Assembly (NCBI GenBank): GCA_002083595.1
Contig: MSXT01000024.1
Location: forward strand, 1-15,964
Reading direction: 5' to 3'
DNA from: Proteobacteria bacterium ST_bin16
GTDB lineage: Bacteria > Pseudomonadota > Gammaproteobacteria > Burkholderiales > Nitrosomonadaceae
DNA length: 15,964 nucleotides
This document shows, one piece after another, positions 6,049 to 14,428 of the stretch. Within the stretch, counting starts at the first letter, position 1, and each line of letters begins with the position of its first letter. A program made the position numbers and the translations under genes. Under the pieces are notes generated by a model. The model saw only the letters and a list, made by a program, of their open reading frames with translations, searched no databases and was not told the DNA's origin.

Positions 6049-8544
6049 ATGAGTACAATAGCGGATCGGCGCAATCTCACCGCTGCAACCGTCACTAATC
6101 CAAACATGTCAATCAAACCATTAGATTCTTCTCATTTACGCATTACTATCGACCCGGCCTCACTGGGGTTTTCCGATACCACGGAGTTGTTGCAGCAGCC
6201 GTTATCCTGGATTGGTCAGGAGCGGGCGGAAGCGGCTGTTCGTTTTGGTCTCGGCATGATGCAGCCGGATTACCATTTGTTTGTGTTGGGAGAAGCGGGA
6301 TCGGGGCGTTCTTCTTTATTGCAACAAGCGATGACGGCTGCCGCGGCTGATAGGCCGGTGCCTCCGGATTTGTGTTATCTCTACAATTTCATGACACCCG
6401 AGAAACCGCTGGCTTTGCATTTGCCTGCCGGACAGGGGCGTTTGCTGCGTCAAGCCATGCTGCAACTGGCGAAATCACTGCCGTCCGAAATCACGCAATG
6501 TTTGAGCGGGCAGGATTTCAAGATCAAGAGTGACCGGCTGGAAAAAAAATTCAGAACTGAAACGAGCCAAGCGTACAAAAAACTCGACAAGTTTGCGGAA
6601 TCGTTGCATGTCACCATTCATCGGGAAGATGAACAGATTTTGTTCACCTTGCTGGATGAAAAAGGGGAAATTCTGACAGCGGAAAATTTACTGAAACTGC
6701 CCAAAGCACACCGGGTTGAAATAGAACAAACGGAACAGGCGTTGCGCGAAGCAATTGCGGTTTATTTCGAAGCATTCCAACGGATCGAGAAGGAAAAAGA
6801 CGCGGCATTAGCGGCATTGCAACGCCTTATCGTGAAACCCTTGCTGAATCTTGCGTTGCAGAAGATTTTAGCGGTGTTGCAAGAAACGGTACATGAAGAG
6901 CGGCTCAACACTTTTTTCGCACAAGTGGAAGCGGATATTCTCGACAATCTGGGGTTGTTTGAGACGGATAATGTCGACGAAGAGAAACGGCAAACGGAAC
7001 TAGATCGGATTTTCTCCCGCTATCGGATCAATCTGGTCGTGGATAACGCTGATTTAACGGGAGCGCCAGTCATTATCGAAGATAATCCGTCAGCGTATGC
7101 CTTGTTTGGCAGTATCGATTATCAGTTTGAGAACGGCAAACTGAAAACCGATTTTATGCGCATCCGCGCCGGTAGCTTGCTAAAAGCGCATGGCGGTTTT
7201 TTGATGCTGCATGTGGATGATTTGCTGACGGATGGTTCATTGTGGGTAAAACTGCGGCGCTTTTTGCGCAGCAAGCGGTTGCAAATTGAAGAGCCCGGTT
7301 CGACATGGACTTCCAACTCACCTATATTCCTTGAACCCGAAGCGGTCGACGTGAACGTTAAAGTCATTCTGGTCGGATCACGGGAAGAATATTACGACTT
7401 GCAGGAAATCGATCCTGAATTCATGCGCCGCTTCCGCGTGAAAGTGGATTTTGCCGGGAGTTTTATCGCGAGCATGGAAACTTATCATGCATCGGCTGTG
7501 TTCGTTGCGCATGCCTGCGATACGGCAAAATTACCGCATTTTTCCGCAGCTGCGGTCGCGCGCTTATTGGAAGAATCGCACCGGGAAGTGGAGGATCAAA
7601 AACGCCAGAGTGCAATTTTTGCCCGCACCGAGATGCTGCTGCTGGAGAGCGCGGCGCTGTGCCATGCCCGTCATGGCCGGTGCGTGGAAGTGGCGGATAT
7701 TTCCGCCGCGCTGCAAGCGCGCAACTTGCGCCACAATTATCCGGACTTGCGCTTACAGGAGGCTATTGTCGAAGGTGAAATTGCCATTGCATTGCAAGGC
7801 GAAGCCACCGGTCAGCTCAACGCGCTGACGCAGATTGATTTGGGCGATCATAGTTTTGGTACATCAGTGCGCCTTACCGCACGTACTTTTGCCGGTGAGG
7901 ATGGTGTGCTGAATATCGCCCGCGAAGTGGATATGTCCGGGCCGATTCACGATAAGGGCATGCTGATATTGCAGAATTACCTGACAGGTTTGTTTACCCA
8001 TCTGGCGCCGTTGGCACTGAGCGCATCGATTGTTTTTGAGCAGGAATATACCGGTATCGAAGGAGATTCCGCTTCCTGCGCGGAATTTTACGCGCTGCTG
8101 TCGGCCTTGGCGGAACTGCCGCTCAAACAAAGTATCGCGGTGACCGGCGCATTGAATCAATACGGTGAGGTGCTGCCGGTGGGGGGCATCAATGACAAGA
8201 TCGAAGGTTATTTCAAGTTGTGTGAGAAAACGGGCTTAACTGGTGAACAGGGTGTGTTGATTCCGTATCAGAACCGGCAGCATTTGATGCTGGATCAGAA
8301 AGTGATTGCAGCGAATGAGAAGGGTTTATTTGCAATTTACACGATGGAACATGTCATGCAAGGATTGGAGCTGCTCACCGGCTTACCATCGGGCAGCAGT
8401 GAATCGGCGCAGATAAACGGCTACTCATACGATACCGTTCTCGGCCATGCGCAGAAAACATTGCTGGTTTTCCGCCGTGCTTGCCAATCGACGCAACACC
8501 CTAGGACCGAACACCGGCGGCTGCCATCCCGGGCGGATAAATAG
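6049..8544 (+). CDS. Lon-like ATP-dependent protease (AAA_32 / LonC-type, S16 peptidase domain)
   Basis: The 831-residue cytoplasmic protein joins an AAA-type domain to a Lon serine protease domain. The P-loop GEAGSGRSS (81-89) has Arg87 where Lon has Lys, a substitution I recall as common in this subfamily. A charged helical insert spans about 165-310. The Walker B-like segment is GGFLMLHVDDLL. The proteolytic dyad is Ser674 in EGDSASCAE and Lys717 in GGINDKIEGYF, 43 residues apart as in E. coli Lon (S679, K722). The N-terminal substrate domain of classical Lon is missing. No strong ribosome site precedes ATG 6049; ATG 6106 (MSIKPLDSSHLRITIDPASL) fits the family's N-terminus better and may be the real start. 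It is followed by the metal transporter gene after 2 nt. Confidence 0.92.
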   Translation: MSTIADRRNLTAATVTNPNMSIKPLDSSHLRITIDPASLGFSDTTELLQQPLSWIGQERAEAAVRFGLGMMQPDYHLFVLGEAGSGRSSLLQQAMTAAAADRPVPPDLCYLYNFMTPEKPLALHLPAGQGRLLRQAMLQLAKSLPSEITQCLSGQDFKIKSDRLEKKFRTETSQAYKKLDKFAESLHVTIHREDEQILFTLLDEKGEILTAENLLKLPKAHRVEIEQTEQALREAIAVYFEAFQRIEKEKDAALAALQRLIVKPLLNLALQKILAVLQETVHEERLNTFFAQVEADILDNLGLFETDNVDEEKRQTELDRIFSRYRINLVVDNADLTGAPVIIEDNPSAYALFGSIDYQFENGKLKTDFMRIRAGSLLKAHGGFLMLHVDDLLTDGSLWVKLRRFLRSKRLQIEEPGSTWTSNSPIFLEPEAVDVNVKVILVGSREEYYDLQEIDPEFMRRFRVKVDFAGSFIASMETYHASAVFVAHACDTAKLPHFSAAAVARLLEESHREVEDQKRQSAIFARTEMLLLESAALCHARHGRCVEVADISAALQARNLRHNYPDLRLQEAIVEGEIAIALQGEATGQLNALTQIDLGDHSFGTSVRLTARTFAGEDGVLNIAREVDMSGPIHDKGMLILQNYLTGLFTHLAPLALSASIVFEQEYTGIEGDSASCAEFYALLSALAELPLKQSIAVTGALNQYGEVLPVGGINDKIEGYFKLCEKTGLTGEQGVLIPYQNRQHLMLDQKVIAANEKGLFAIYTMEHVMQGLELLTGLPSGSSESAQINGYSYDTVLGHAQKTLLVFRRACQSTQHPRTEHRRLPSRADK

Positions 8545-8546
8545 CC

Positions 8547-9704
8547 GTGCATTCATCTTCCGATCTGGCCAACCGGCAGCAACGTTACCGGGAGGTGCGT
8601 AAAGTTACGCTGGTCGGATCGGCGGTGGATTTTGTCCTGGGTGTTGCAAAAATCGTTGTCGGGTGGTTTGCCAATTCACAAGCATTGATTGCCGATGGTA
8701 TTCATTCGCTATCCGATTTGCTGACTGGATTCATCGTGTTGTACGCCGCCAAGCACGCGCACAAAAGCGCCGATGAAGTGCATTCCTATGGTTACGGACG
8801 GATTGAAACGCTGGCGACGGTCAGTCTCGGCATCATGTTGACCGGTGTTGCGATCGGTATTGCCTATGAAGCGGTTAAACGGCTCAACGATCCGGCGGCA
8901 GCAATGGATTTCACCCTATTGGCGCTGCTGATTGCGTTACTGTCGGTGATTTCAAAAGAGTGGATTTATCGCTATACGATGTCCGCTGCGCAGCGTTTGC
9001 GTTCGGATCTGCTGATGGCCAGCGCATGGCATAGCCGCTCCGATGCTTTTTCGTCGATTGTGGTATTGATCGGCATCAGCGGCGTGATGCTCGGTTACCC
9101 GTATTTGGACGCAGTGGCTGCCGTGGCGGTGGCCGCTATGATCGCCAAGATCGGTTTTGGTTTGGTGCGTTCGAGTACGCTGGAATTGATCGATGTCGCG
9201 CTGGATCCGGAAAAGGTTAAAGCGATTCGGCAGCACATTCACGCCGTGCATGGCGTGCGCTCGATTCATACACTCCGGACCCGGAAAAGCGCCGGGAGTG
9301 CTTTCGTCGACGTGCATATCCAGGTCGATCCCCGTTTGAGTGTCTCGGAAGGCCATCAAATCGGCGACAGTGTCCGGCGGTGTTTGTTGCAACAGGTGGA
9401 AGAGGTGACCGACGTGACGGTGCATATCGATCCGGAAAATGACGAGACCGGTTCGTCCTGCAACAATTTACCTTCACGGGAGGAAGTCATCGCTGGACTC
9501 AAACAGCGTTGGCCGCAATTGCCGGTTGCATCGGTTGAAGCGATGACATTGCACTATTTGTCCGGCGCGATCGATGTGGAGCTGGATTTGCCGATTGAAA
9601 TCCTACATAGCACTGACGAGGCTAAATATCTGGTGCAGGAACTCAAACAGGCTGTTTCCACGTTGCCGTATATCAATGCAATACAGGTACGGTTTAAGGT
9701 TTGA
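8547..9704 (+). CDS. Cation diffusion facilitator (zinc-type CDF) transporter
   Basis: This inner-membrane antiporter probably exports Zn2+ or a similar divalent metal in exchange for protons. The 385-residue protein has about six membrane helices in the first 210 residues. The transport site reads H53-SLS-D57 on helix 2 and H162-SRS-D166 on helix 5. That HD-HD pattern is associated with zinc selectivity, unlike the DD-HD of E. coli YiiP. A cytoplasmic dimerisation domain follows (about 215-300). A second, similar alpha/beta stretch (about 310-385) makes the protein longer than the roughly 300 residues usual for the family. The start is GTG 8547, 2 nt after the protease stop codon, so translation is probably coupled to that gene. 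Confidence 0.94.
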   Translation: MHSSSDLANRQQRYREVRKVTLVGSAVDFVLGVAKIVVGWFANSQALIADGIHSLSDLLTGFIVLYAAKHAHKSADEVHSYGYGRIETLATVSLGIMLTGVAIGIAYEAVKRLNDPAAAMDFTLLALLIALLSVISKEWIYRYTMSAAQRLRSDLLMASAWHSRSDAFSSIVVLIGISGVMLGYPYLDAVAAVAVAAMIAKIGFGLVRSSTLELIDVALDPEKVKAIRQHIHAVHGVRSIHTLRTRKSAGSAFVDVHIQVDPRLSVSEGHQIGDSVRRCLLQQVEEVTDVTVHIDPENDETGSSCNNLPSREEVIAGLKQRWPQLPVASVEAMTLHYLSGAIDVELDLPIEILHSTDEAKYLVQELKQAVSTLPYINAIQVRFKV

Positions 9705-10067
9705 TGGACTCCGGTGTTCACTGCATCGTTAGATTTGCGCTTGTTTCTTCATTCTAATCGTGGCACTGAAATAGGCGGCGTCGATTATACTGGGCGGCAA
9801 TAAAATGTAAGTATTGTTATTCAAATAGTCTGGGGTGGCTTCTCATCGTCTTACATGGCCCCCAGAATGTTCTTGCAAAATGAGGCCGATTCACTGATCA
9901 TTATAAGAAGCATGCAGAATGACGTTATTGGTTATTAAGGATTATAATTCACCCTGCCTAGGTGGTGAGTAAGCCAGAGATAGGGTGATTAGAGTCAAGA
10001 AACGATTTGTACCGCGATGAAAAATCATACGATGAGGGGTAGGGGCTAGCAACCGCGCGAAATATCT
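9705..10067. other. Intergenic region before the diguanylate cyclase gene
   Basis: These 363 nt hold no gene I can support. They contain an inverted repeat TCTGGGG/CCCCAGA (9829-9835 with 9860-9866, 24-nt loop, no clean T-run) and a consensus TATAAT (9943-9948). A repeat TCACCCT/AGGGTGA (9949-9955 with 9982-9988) overlaps the predicted transcription start. I looked for the conserved sequences of a cyclic-di-GMP riboswitch and did not see them. Confidence 0.65.
9919..9948 (+). promoter_or_regulatory. Probable sigma-70 promoter of the diguanylate cyclase gene
   Basis: A perfect -10 TATAAT (9943-9948) has ATGACG (9919-9924, 4 of 6 matches to TTGACA) 18 bp upstream. The predicted start near 9955 leaves a leader of about 113 nt before ATG 10068. 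Confidence 0.6.
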
Positions 10068-11669
10068 ATGAATCAAGATACAAAAGATACCAATTTGAAT
10101 CCTTCCGTGATTGCACGTGAAACATTAAAACAACTTGCGATCCTTAAAATTTCCCCGACTCCGGATAATTATCACAAACTGTATGATCAGATTGCCGGTA
10201 ACCCGGAAAATCAAATTTCAGCCATTACCGCGAAATTGCTGACCGAACTGGCGAAAGAATTTCCTCGTCATACACCCACATTGCTGAATTGTGCCAATAG
10301 TCTGGAGCAAGCTGTCAACGAGAAGAACTGGCTAAAGTATAAGACCGCCTTGGTAAAGTTCGCCACCACTGAAAACATAACGATCAATAGCGCAACTATA
10401 TCCGTTCAAGCCAAAGCGCAACCGTCCCAGCCGGATGCTGACACCTTCAAGCAAGACAGCGAGATCAACGGTTATACCGGTCAGCTTCTGGATTTAGTAG
10501 CGCAGATGCTGGAGAACATCATCGCCAAGCAAGTCAATGGCGAAACGTTGGCGGAAGAGGCGCGCTCGTTGGCATCGCAAGTGCGGGAAATTCAGAATAA
10601 ACCGGAAATGGATCAGTTTACTGTTCATTTCCAGCAGTTTTGCGCCAAACTGGAATTATCCAATCAGTGCGAAGCCAGCTTGCAGCAAGGCTTGCTGAGG
10701 TTATTGAATCTGCTGATGGACAGTACGGCTGAATTGCTATCGGAAGACCAGTGGATTAAAAAGCAGCTGGCCAAACTGAAAGATACCGTATCCATGCCGC
10801 TGGATGTGCAGATCATCGCGCAAGCCGAGCAGTATCTGAAAGAAATCATTCAACGGCAGGAAATAATAAAGCAAAGCCTGGGTAAAGCCAGGGTGACAAT
10901 GCGGCAGATGGTCACTTCGCTGATTTCCAATTTGGAAGAGATGTCGGATGCCACTGGAGAATATCAGGAGAAACTGGAGTATTACTCGGAGAAAATCAAT
11001 CAGGTTGATGATATCGATGAGATCAATCAGTTACTTGCGGAAATCATGCAAGAGACCAATAAAGTACAGAAGAACATAGTCAATTACCGCAAGGACTTAA
11101 TTGCCGCCAGGACGGAAGCCGATGCGGCGCAAAATCAAATCAGTCTGCTGGAAACACAATTGCAGGAAATGGGCGAAAAGGTTCATGAAGATCATTTGAC
11201 CGGCATACTGAACCGGCGCGGATTTGATAATGCCTACCAGCGTGAGGCATCGTGCGCGACACGTAGCAACACACCGTTATGTTTTGCCTTGCTGGATATC
11301 GATAACTTCAAGCTGCTTAACGATACGCATGGGCATCATGTCGGCGATAATGCTTTGTGTCATTTGGTGGAAGCGGTCAAGGAAACGGTGCGGTTGGAAG
11401 ATGTCGTGTCGCGATACGGCGGTGAGGAATTTGCGATCCTGTTGCCCAATACCGCACTCAAAGAGGCGATTCAAACCATATCCAGAATACGCCGCTATAT
11501 GACCAAGAAATTCTTTCTGCATGACAATAACCGCTTATTAATTACCTTCAGCGGCGGCGTGGCCCAGTATCATCCGGGAGAATCGCAGGAAGATCTTTTC
11601 AAGCGTGCCGACGGCGCTTTATATCGCGCCAAGAAGAATGGCAAGAATCAGATTATCGCCGCTGACTAG
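10068..11669 (+). CDS. Diguanylate cyclase with GGDEF domain and long helical N-terminal region
   Basis: The protein makes cyclic di-GMP from two GTP. The GGDEF domain fills about residues 370-533, with LTGILNRRGF, the substrate-binding DIDNFKLLND and the active-site GGEEF at 451-455. An inhibitory I-site RLED (442-445) precedes it by the canonical five residues, so product inhibition is expected. The first 110 residues (LKISPTPDNYHKLYDQIAG...) look like a helical domain found in other cyclases of this type. Residues about 160-370 are mostly helical, with a probable coiled coil at 310-370 (QEKLEYYSEKIN, AQNQISLLETQLQE). There is no signal peptide or membrane helix, so it is cytoplasmic. The input signal cannot be read from the sequence. 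The ribosome site before ATG 10068 is weak. Confidence 0.95.
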   Translation: MNQDTKDTNLNPSVIARETLKQLAILKISPTPDNYHKLYDQIAGNPENQISAITAKLLTELAKEFPRHTPTLLNCANSLEQAVNEKNWLKYKTALVKFATTENITINSATISVQAKAQPSQPDADTFKQDSEINGYTGQLLDLVAQMLENIIAKQVNGETLAEEARSLASQVREIQNKPEMDQFTVHFQQFCAKLELSNQCEASLQQGLLRLLNLLMDSTAELLSEDQWIKKQLAKLKDTVSMPLDVQIIAQAEQYLKEIIQRQEIIKQSLGKARVTMRQMVTSLISNLEEMSDATGEYQEKLEYYSEKINQVDDIDEINQLLAEIMQETNKVQKNIVNYRKDLIAARTEADAAQNQISLLETQLQEMGEKVHEDHLTGILNRRGFDNAYQREASCATRSNTPLCFALLDIDNFKLLNDTHGHHVGDNALCHLVEAVKETVRLEDVVSRYGGEEFAILLPNTALKEAIQTISRIRRYMTKKFFLHDNNRLLITFSGGVAQYHPGESQEDLFKRADGALYRAKKNGKNQIIAAD

Positions 11670-11773
11670 GCACATGTCCGTATAAGAATGCAGTATGACC
11701 GGAGTGGGTCCGTAACCGCAAAACAGGCGGACTAGGTGCATCGAAGAGTTGCTGTATGCCAATCGGTATTGAC

Positions 11774-11782
11774 TGATATAAT
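11774..11782 (+). promoter_or_regulatory. Extended -10 promoter before the membrane-anchored unknown gene
   Basis: TGATATAAT matches the extended -10 form TGnTATAAT exactly. No good -35 lies 16-18 bp upstream, which is tolerated with an extended -10. The predicted start near 11789 leaves about 26 nt before ATG 11815. Confidence 0.6.
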
Positions 11783-11814
11783 TTCCTCCTTTTCACACCG
11801 AGTCCATAAAAGCC

Positions 11815-12414
11815 ATGTCAACCCCATCAAAATTCTCAGTCCGCAAGTTTCAGTTTGCACTTTTGATTGCGGTGATCTCCGCTTTTATTGTATTTGGTTT
11901 GCTGTACCGCACCAGTTCGCAAGGAGATTTTTCCGATACGTATCCCAAAGGTTTTCGCGGCGGCGCCTGCACGATAGAATCGGAGGCGCTCATTATCGGT
12001 TATTCAGGCTACTATCTTCCTGAAGGTTATCAGTCGCCGGATGATCTCCGGTCGCCGCATGTGCCTGTGCAGTGCGGTAAAATACCGGAACCGGCATCAC
12101 TCAATATTTCAATTGACCTGTTGTATCCCGAATCGGCGCGTGATTTTTCCTTAGCGTTGCGTCTGGTGAAGCTTGAAATCGATGAAAAAGAACACCAGCA
12201 AGAGCATGAAGTGATGTCGATACCCGCGCAGCAGCATCGATCGGGAGTGATTACCACCGCATTCAAATTGGGTGAGATGGGGCAATATATTTTGTATTTG
12301 GAAGGGAAAAATACTGAGAATGCTGATCTGCAAGTGAAAATTCCATTGCAAGTCGGTTTGGATTGGAAAAATCATCTTAAAAACGCTTTATCGCCCTTGC
12401 TGAAAAAAGACTAA
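11815..12414 (+). CDS. Membrane-anchored periplasmic protein of unknown function
   Basis: The 199-residue product has a basic N-terminus and one hydrophobic helix at about 12-31 (FQFALLIAVISAFIVFGLLY), then a soluble part predicted to face the periplasm. There is no lipobox and no clear cleavage site, so it is probably a type II single-span protein. Two cysteines (C52 in GGACTIES, C87 in VQCGKI) could form a disulfide. The rest alternates short beta-like strands with charged loops, such as EIDEKEHQQEHEV, and ends in a basic tail LKKD. I recognise no family. It sits between a diguanylate cyclase and a YjfB-like gene, has its own extended -10 promoter, and may be co-transcribed with the YjfB-like gene 80 nt downstream. 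Confidence 0.85.
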   Translation: MSTPSKFSVRKFQFALLIAVISAFIVFGLLYRTSSQGDFSDTYPKGFRGGACTIESEALIIGYSGYYLPEGYQSPDDLRSPHVPVQCGKIPEPASLNISIDLLYPESARDFSLALRLVKLEIDEKEHQQEHEVMSIPAQQHRSGVITTAFKLGEMGQYILYLEGKNTENADLQVKIPLQVGLDWKNHLKNALSPLLKKD

Positions 12415-12494
12415 CCACCGGCAGTGTGCTGCGTACTCCTAAAATATCTGATCAGTTTGCCGCTAATGGTTTTAAACATGAAGAGGAGAATATG

Positions 12495-12698
12495 ATGGAT
12501 GTGAATGGTATTGCAGGCTTGGTAACGTCAATGGCTGAATTCAGCGCAAACCAGGCAGTCGGAATAGCGGTATTAAAGAAAGCGATAGATTCAAATGCCG
12601 CGGGTGCGCTTGCTTTGATTGAGGCGATTCCCGACGCAAATCAAACCTCGGCGAGTCTGCCGCAGCATCTGGGACAGAATGTCAATACTACCGCCTGA
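12495..12698 (+). CDS. Small YjfB-like putative motility protein
   Basis: The 67-residue product begins MDVNGIAGLVTSMAEFSANQ, continues with AVGIAVLKKAIDSNAAGALALIEAIP and ends HLGQNVNTTA. This is the pattern of the YjfB family (N-terminal MDVxxIAxL, QAVGxAVLKKAxD, final HLGxxVDxxA), annotated as putative motility proteins of unknown mechanism. AGGAG (12484-12488) stands 6 nt before ATG 12495 and 3 nt before ATG 12492, so I prefer 12495. A longer frame from 12426 would add residues unlike the family and would bury the ribosome site. No other flagellar genes are visible nearby. Confidence 0.85.
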   Translation: MDVNGIAGLVTSMAEFSANQAVGIAVLKKAIDSNAAGALALIEAIPDANQTSASLPQHLGQNVNTTA

Positions 12699-12721
12699 AT
12701 TGATAGGTTTGATGGCTTCCG

Positions 12722-12750
12722 CAGCGCTACTTTGTTAGCGCTGTTTTATT
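12722..12750 (+). terminator. Rho-independent terminator after the YjfB-like gene
   Basis: CAGCGCTA (12722-12729) pairs with TAGCGCTG (12736-12743) around a 6-nt loop, followed by TTTTATT. It starts 24 nt after the stop codon and separates this block from the two-component genes. Confidence 0.88.
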
Positions 12751-12904
12751 ATGGGCGGCTTGTTTTTCTGACGGACGGTATGCTCATCACTATTCCCAAA
12801 ATGCTTCCAAAGTGATATTTTTATTTCGCACCAATACGTTTGGTAGCGTTGTTCTTTTTTCTGTTGCTTAATGTTAATTAACCGGCTTATCAGCTTGGCT
12901 ACGT

Positions 12905-14422
12905 ATGAACTATAGACCTAATTTCAATCTGGCAGCTTTTGATTCACTCGAATCGCAGCAAAGGCGGCTGTCTTTACTGTGCAAAACCGCGGAGATCGGT
13001 GAGTGGTCTTATGTCTTCTCCACGGATTTTACCGTTTGGTCGGATTATCTCTATGATTTCTACGAATTAGATAAGGATTTTGAATGCGCTGAGCTGTTGC
13101 AGAGTACACAGCTCTACCAAGGTTCTGAAAAAGAAAAAATGCAAGCTCTGATTGCGCATGTGACGGCCACGAAAAAAGAACGCAGCGATGATTTCATGAT
13201 CGTCATGCAGGATGGCCGGGTCAAATGGCATACCACCACGATTCACCCGATACTGGATGCGTATGGCGAGATCACCGGTTTATACGGTATTTTGCAAAAT
13301 ATTACCGCGCGGAAAAACAGTGAGCTGGATTTGCAGCGAATGGCCTATGTGGCCGAGAAAACCAACGGTATCGTGATGATTACCGATCCCGAGAAGAAGA
13401 TTATCTGGATCAATAACAGTTTTGAGGAAATCCTGGGATACCGGTCGGAAGAGGTCATAGGGCTTGATCCGGCTGCTTTTCTACAAGGTGAAGAAACATC
13501 AGTCGAGACTATCCGCGAAATTACTCGTTCACTCCGCAGCAGCGGAACCTTTTCCGGTGAAATTCTGAATTACACCAAAAGCGGTGAAAAAATATGGCTT
13601 TATCTCAATATTGCCGCGGTATACGACGACGCCGGAAAACTGATCAATTACGTTGCGGTAGAAAATGACATCACGGTGATCAAGACAGCTGAGCACCGGC
13701 TGCAAAAAGCCATGGAAAAAGAGCGTGAACTGAACCGCTTTAAAACCCAGTTTGTCAGTTTGGCGTCACACCAATTCCGCACGCCGCTAGCGACCATCCG
13801 TTCCAGCATCGATCTGCTGGATCTGAGAATGGAATCGGCCGGACTGAGTACTGCCTTTATCGAGTTTTTTCAGAAACACAAAGCCATTATGGCGGAAGAA
13901 ACAACCCGCATGACCGAGCTGATGGAAAACATTCTGGATATCGGGCGGATCGACGAGGGCAAGATTGAGCTGACCAAGAAGCATCTTCCTTTCCGGCAAT
14001 TCATGGATGCATTTGTGCAATCGAATGTTGAACCCAACGAGCAGCAAAGGAAACTGGACTACTATTTTGACGCACCCGACTGTATCGTCAATATAGATGA
14101 AATTGTGCTGCGAAATGTTTTACGCAATATCGTGTCGAACGCCTTTAAGTATTCCGAAGGAAAGCAAGCCCCGGAAATGACCGTGAAGCTACATGACGAT
14201 GTCTATTTGATTACCGTTAAAGATTATGGCATCGGTATTCCGGAAAAAGATCAAGCGTTTCTGTTTCAGTCATTTTTCCGCGCGTCCAACGCCAAGGTAT
14301 ATCCGGGGAGCGGGCTCGGTTTGATGATTGCGAAGAAACTGATCACATTGCATGGTGGGGATATCAGTCTTGAAAGCAGCGCCGGTAGCGGTTGCACCAT
14401 CACCATTCAATTACCGGTATAA
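12905..14422 (+). CDS. Soluble PAS-PAS sensor histidine kinase
   Basis: This 505-residue kinase autophosphorylates and should pass the phosphate to the regulator encoded next to it. It has a first PAS/PAC unit at about 25-140 (ending LYGILQNITARKNSE) and a second at about 144-262 (GIVMITDPEKKIIWINNSFE, GYRSEEVIG, VAVENDITVIK). The HisKA domain holds His289 in SHQFRTPLA, and the ATPase domain carries N412 (N box), VKDYGIGIP (G1), FRA (F box) and GSGLGLMIAKKL (G2). No membrane segment or signal peptide is present, so it senses a cytoplasmic cue. The second PAS contains AFLQGEET, recalling the LOV-type FLQG motif, but the flavin-binding cysteine is absent. No convincing promoter or strong ribosome site precedes ATG 12905. 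Confidence 0.95.
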   Translation: MNYRPNFNLAAFDSLESQQRRLSLLCKTAEIGEWSYVFSTDFTVWSDYLYDFYELDKDFECAELLQSTQLYQGSEKEKMQALIAHVTATKKERSDDFMIVMQDGRVKWHTTTIHPILDAYGEITGLYGILQNITARKNSELDLQRMAYVAEKTNGIVMITDPEKKIIWINNSFEEILGYRSEEVIGLDPAAFLQGEETSVETIREITRSLRSSGTFSGEILNYTKSGEKIWLYLNIAAVYDDAGKLINYVAVENDITVIKTAEHRLQKAMEKERELNRFKTQFVSLASHQFRTPLATIRSSIDLLDLRMESAGLSTAFIEFFQKHKAIMAEETTRMTELMENILDIGRIDEGKIELTKKHLPFRQFMDAFVQSNVEPNEQQRKLDYYFDAPDCIVNIDEIVLRNVLRNIVSNAFKYSEGKQAPEMTVKLHDDVYLITVKDYGIGIPEKDQAFLFQSFFRASNAKVYPGSGLGLMIAKKLITLHGGDISLESSAGSGCTITIQLPV

Positions 14423-14428
14423 ACTACG

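Noticed and set aside
9955..10067. Cyclic-di-GMP riboswitch in the cyclase leader
   Set aside because: The conserved GEMM blocks (CACGCACAGGG and the ACGCAAAG segment) are not present.
12426..12494. Longer start for the YjfB-like gene
   Set aside because: The added residues lack family similarity and would cover the AGGAG site placed correctly for ATG 12495.
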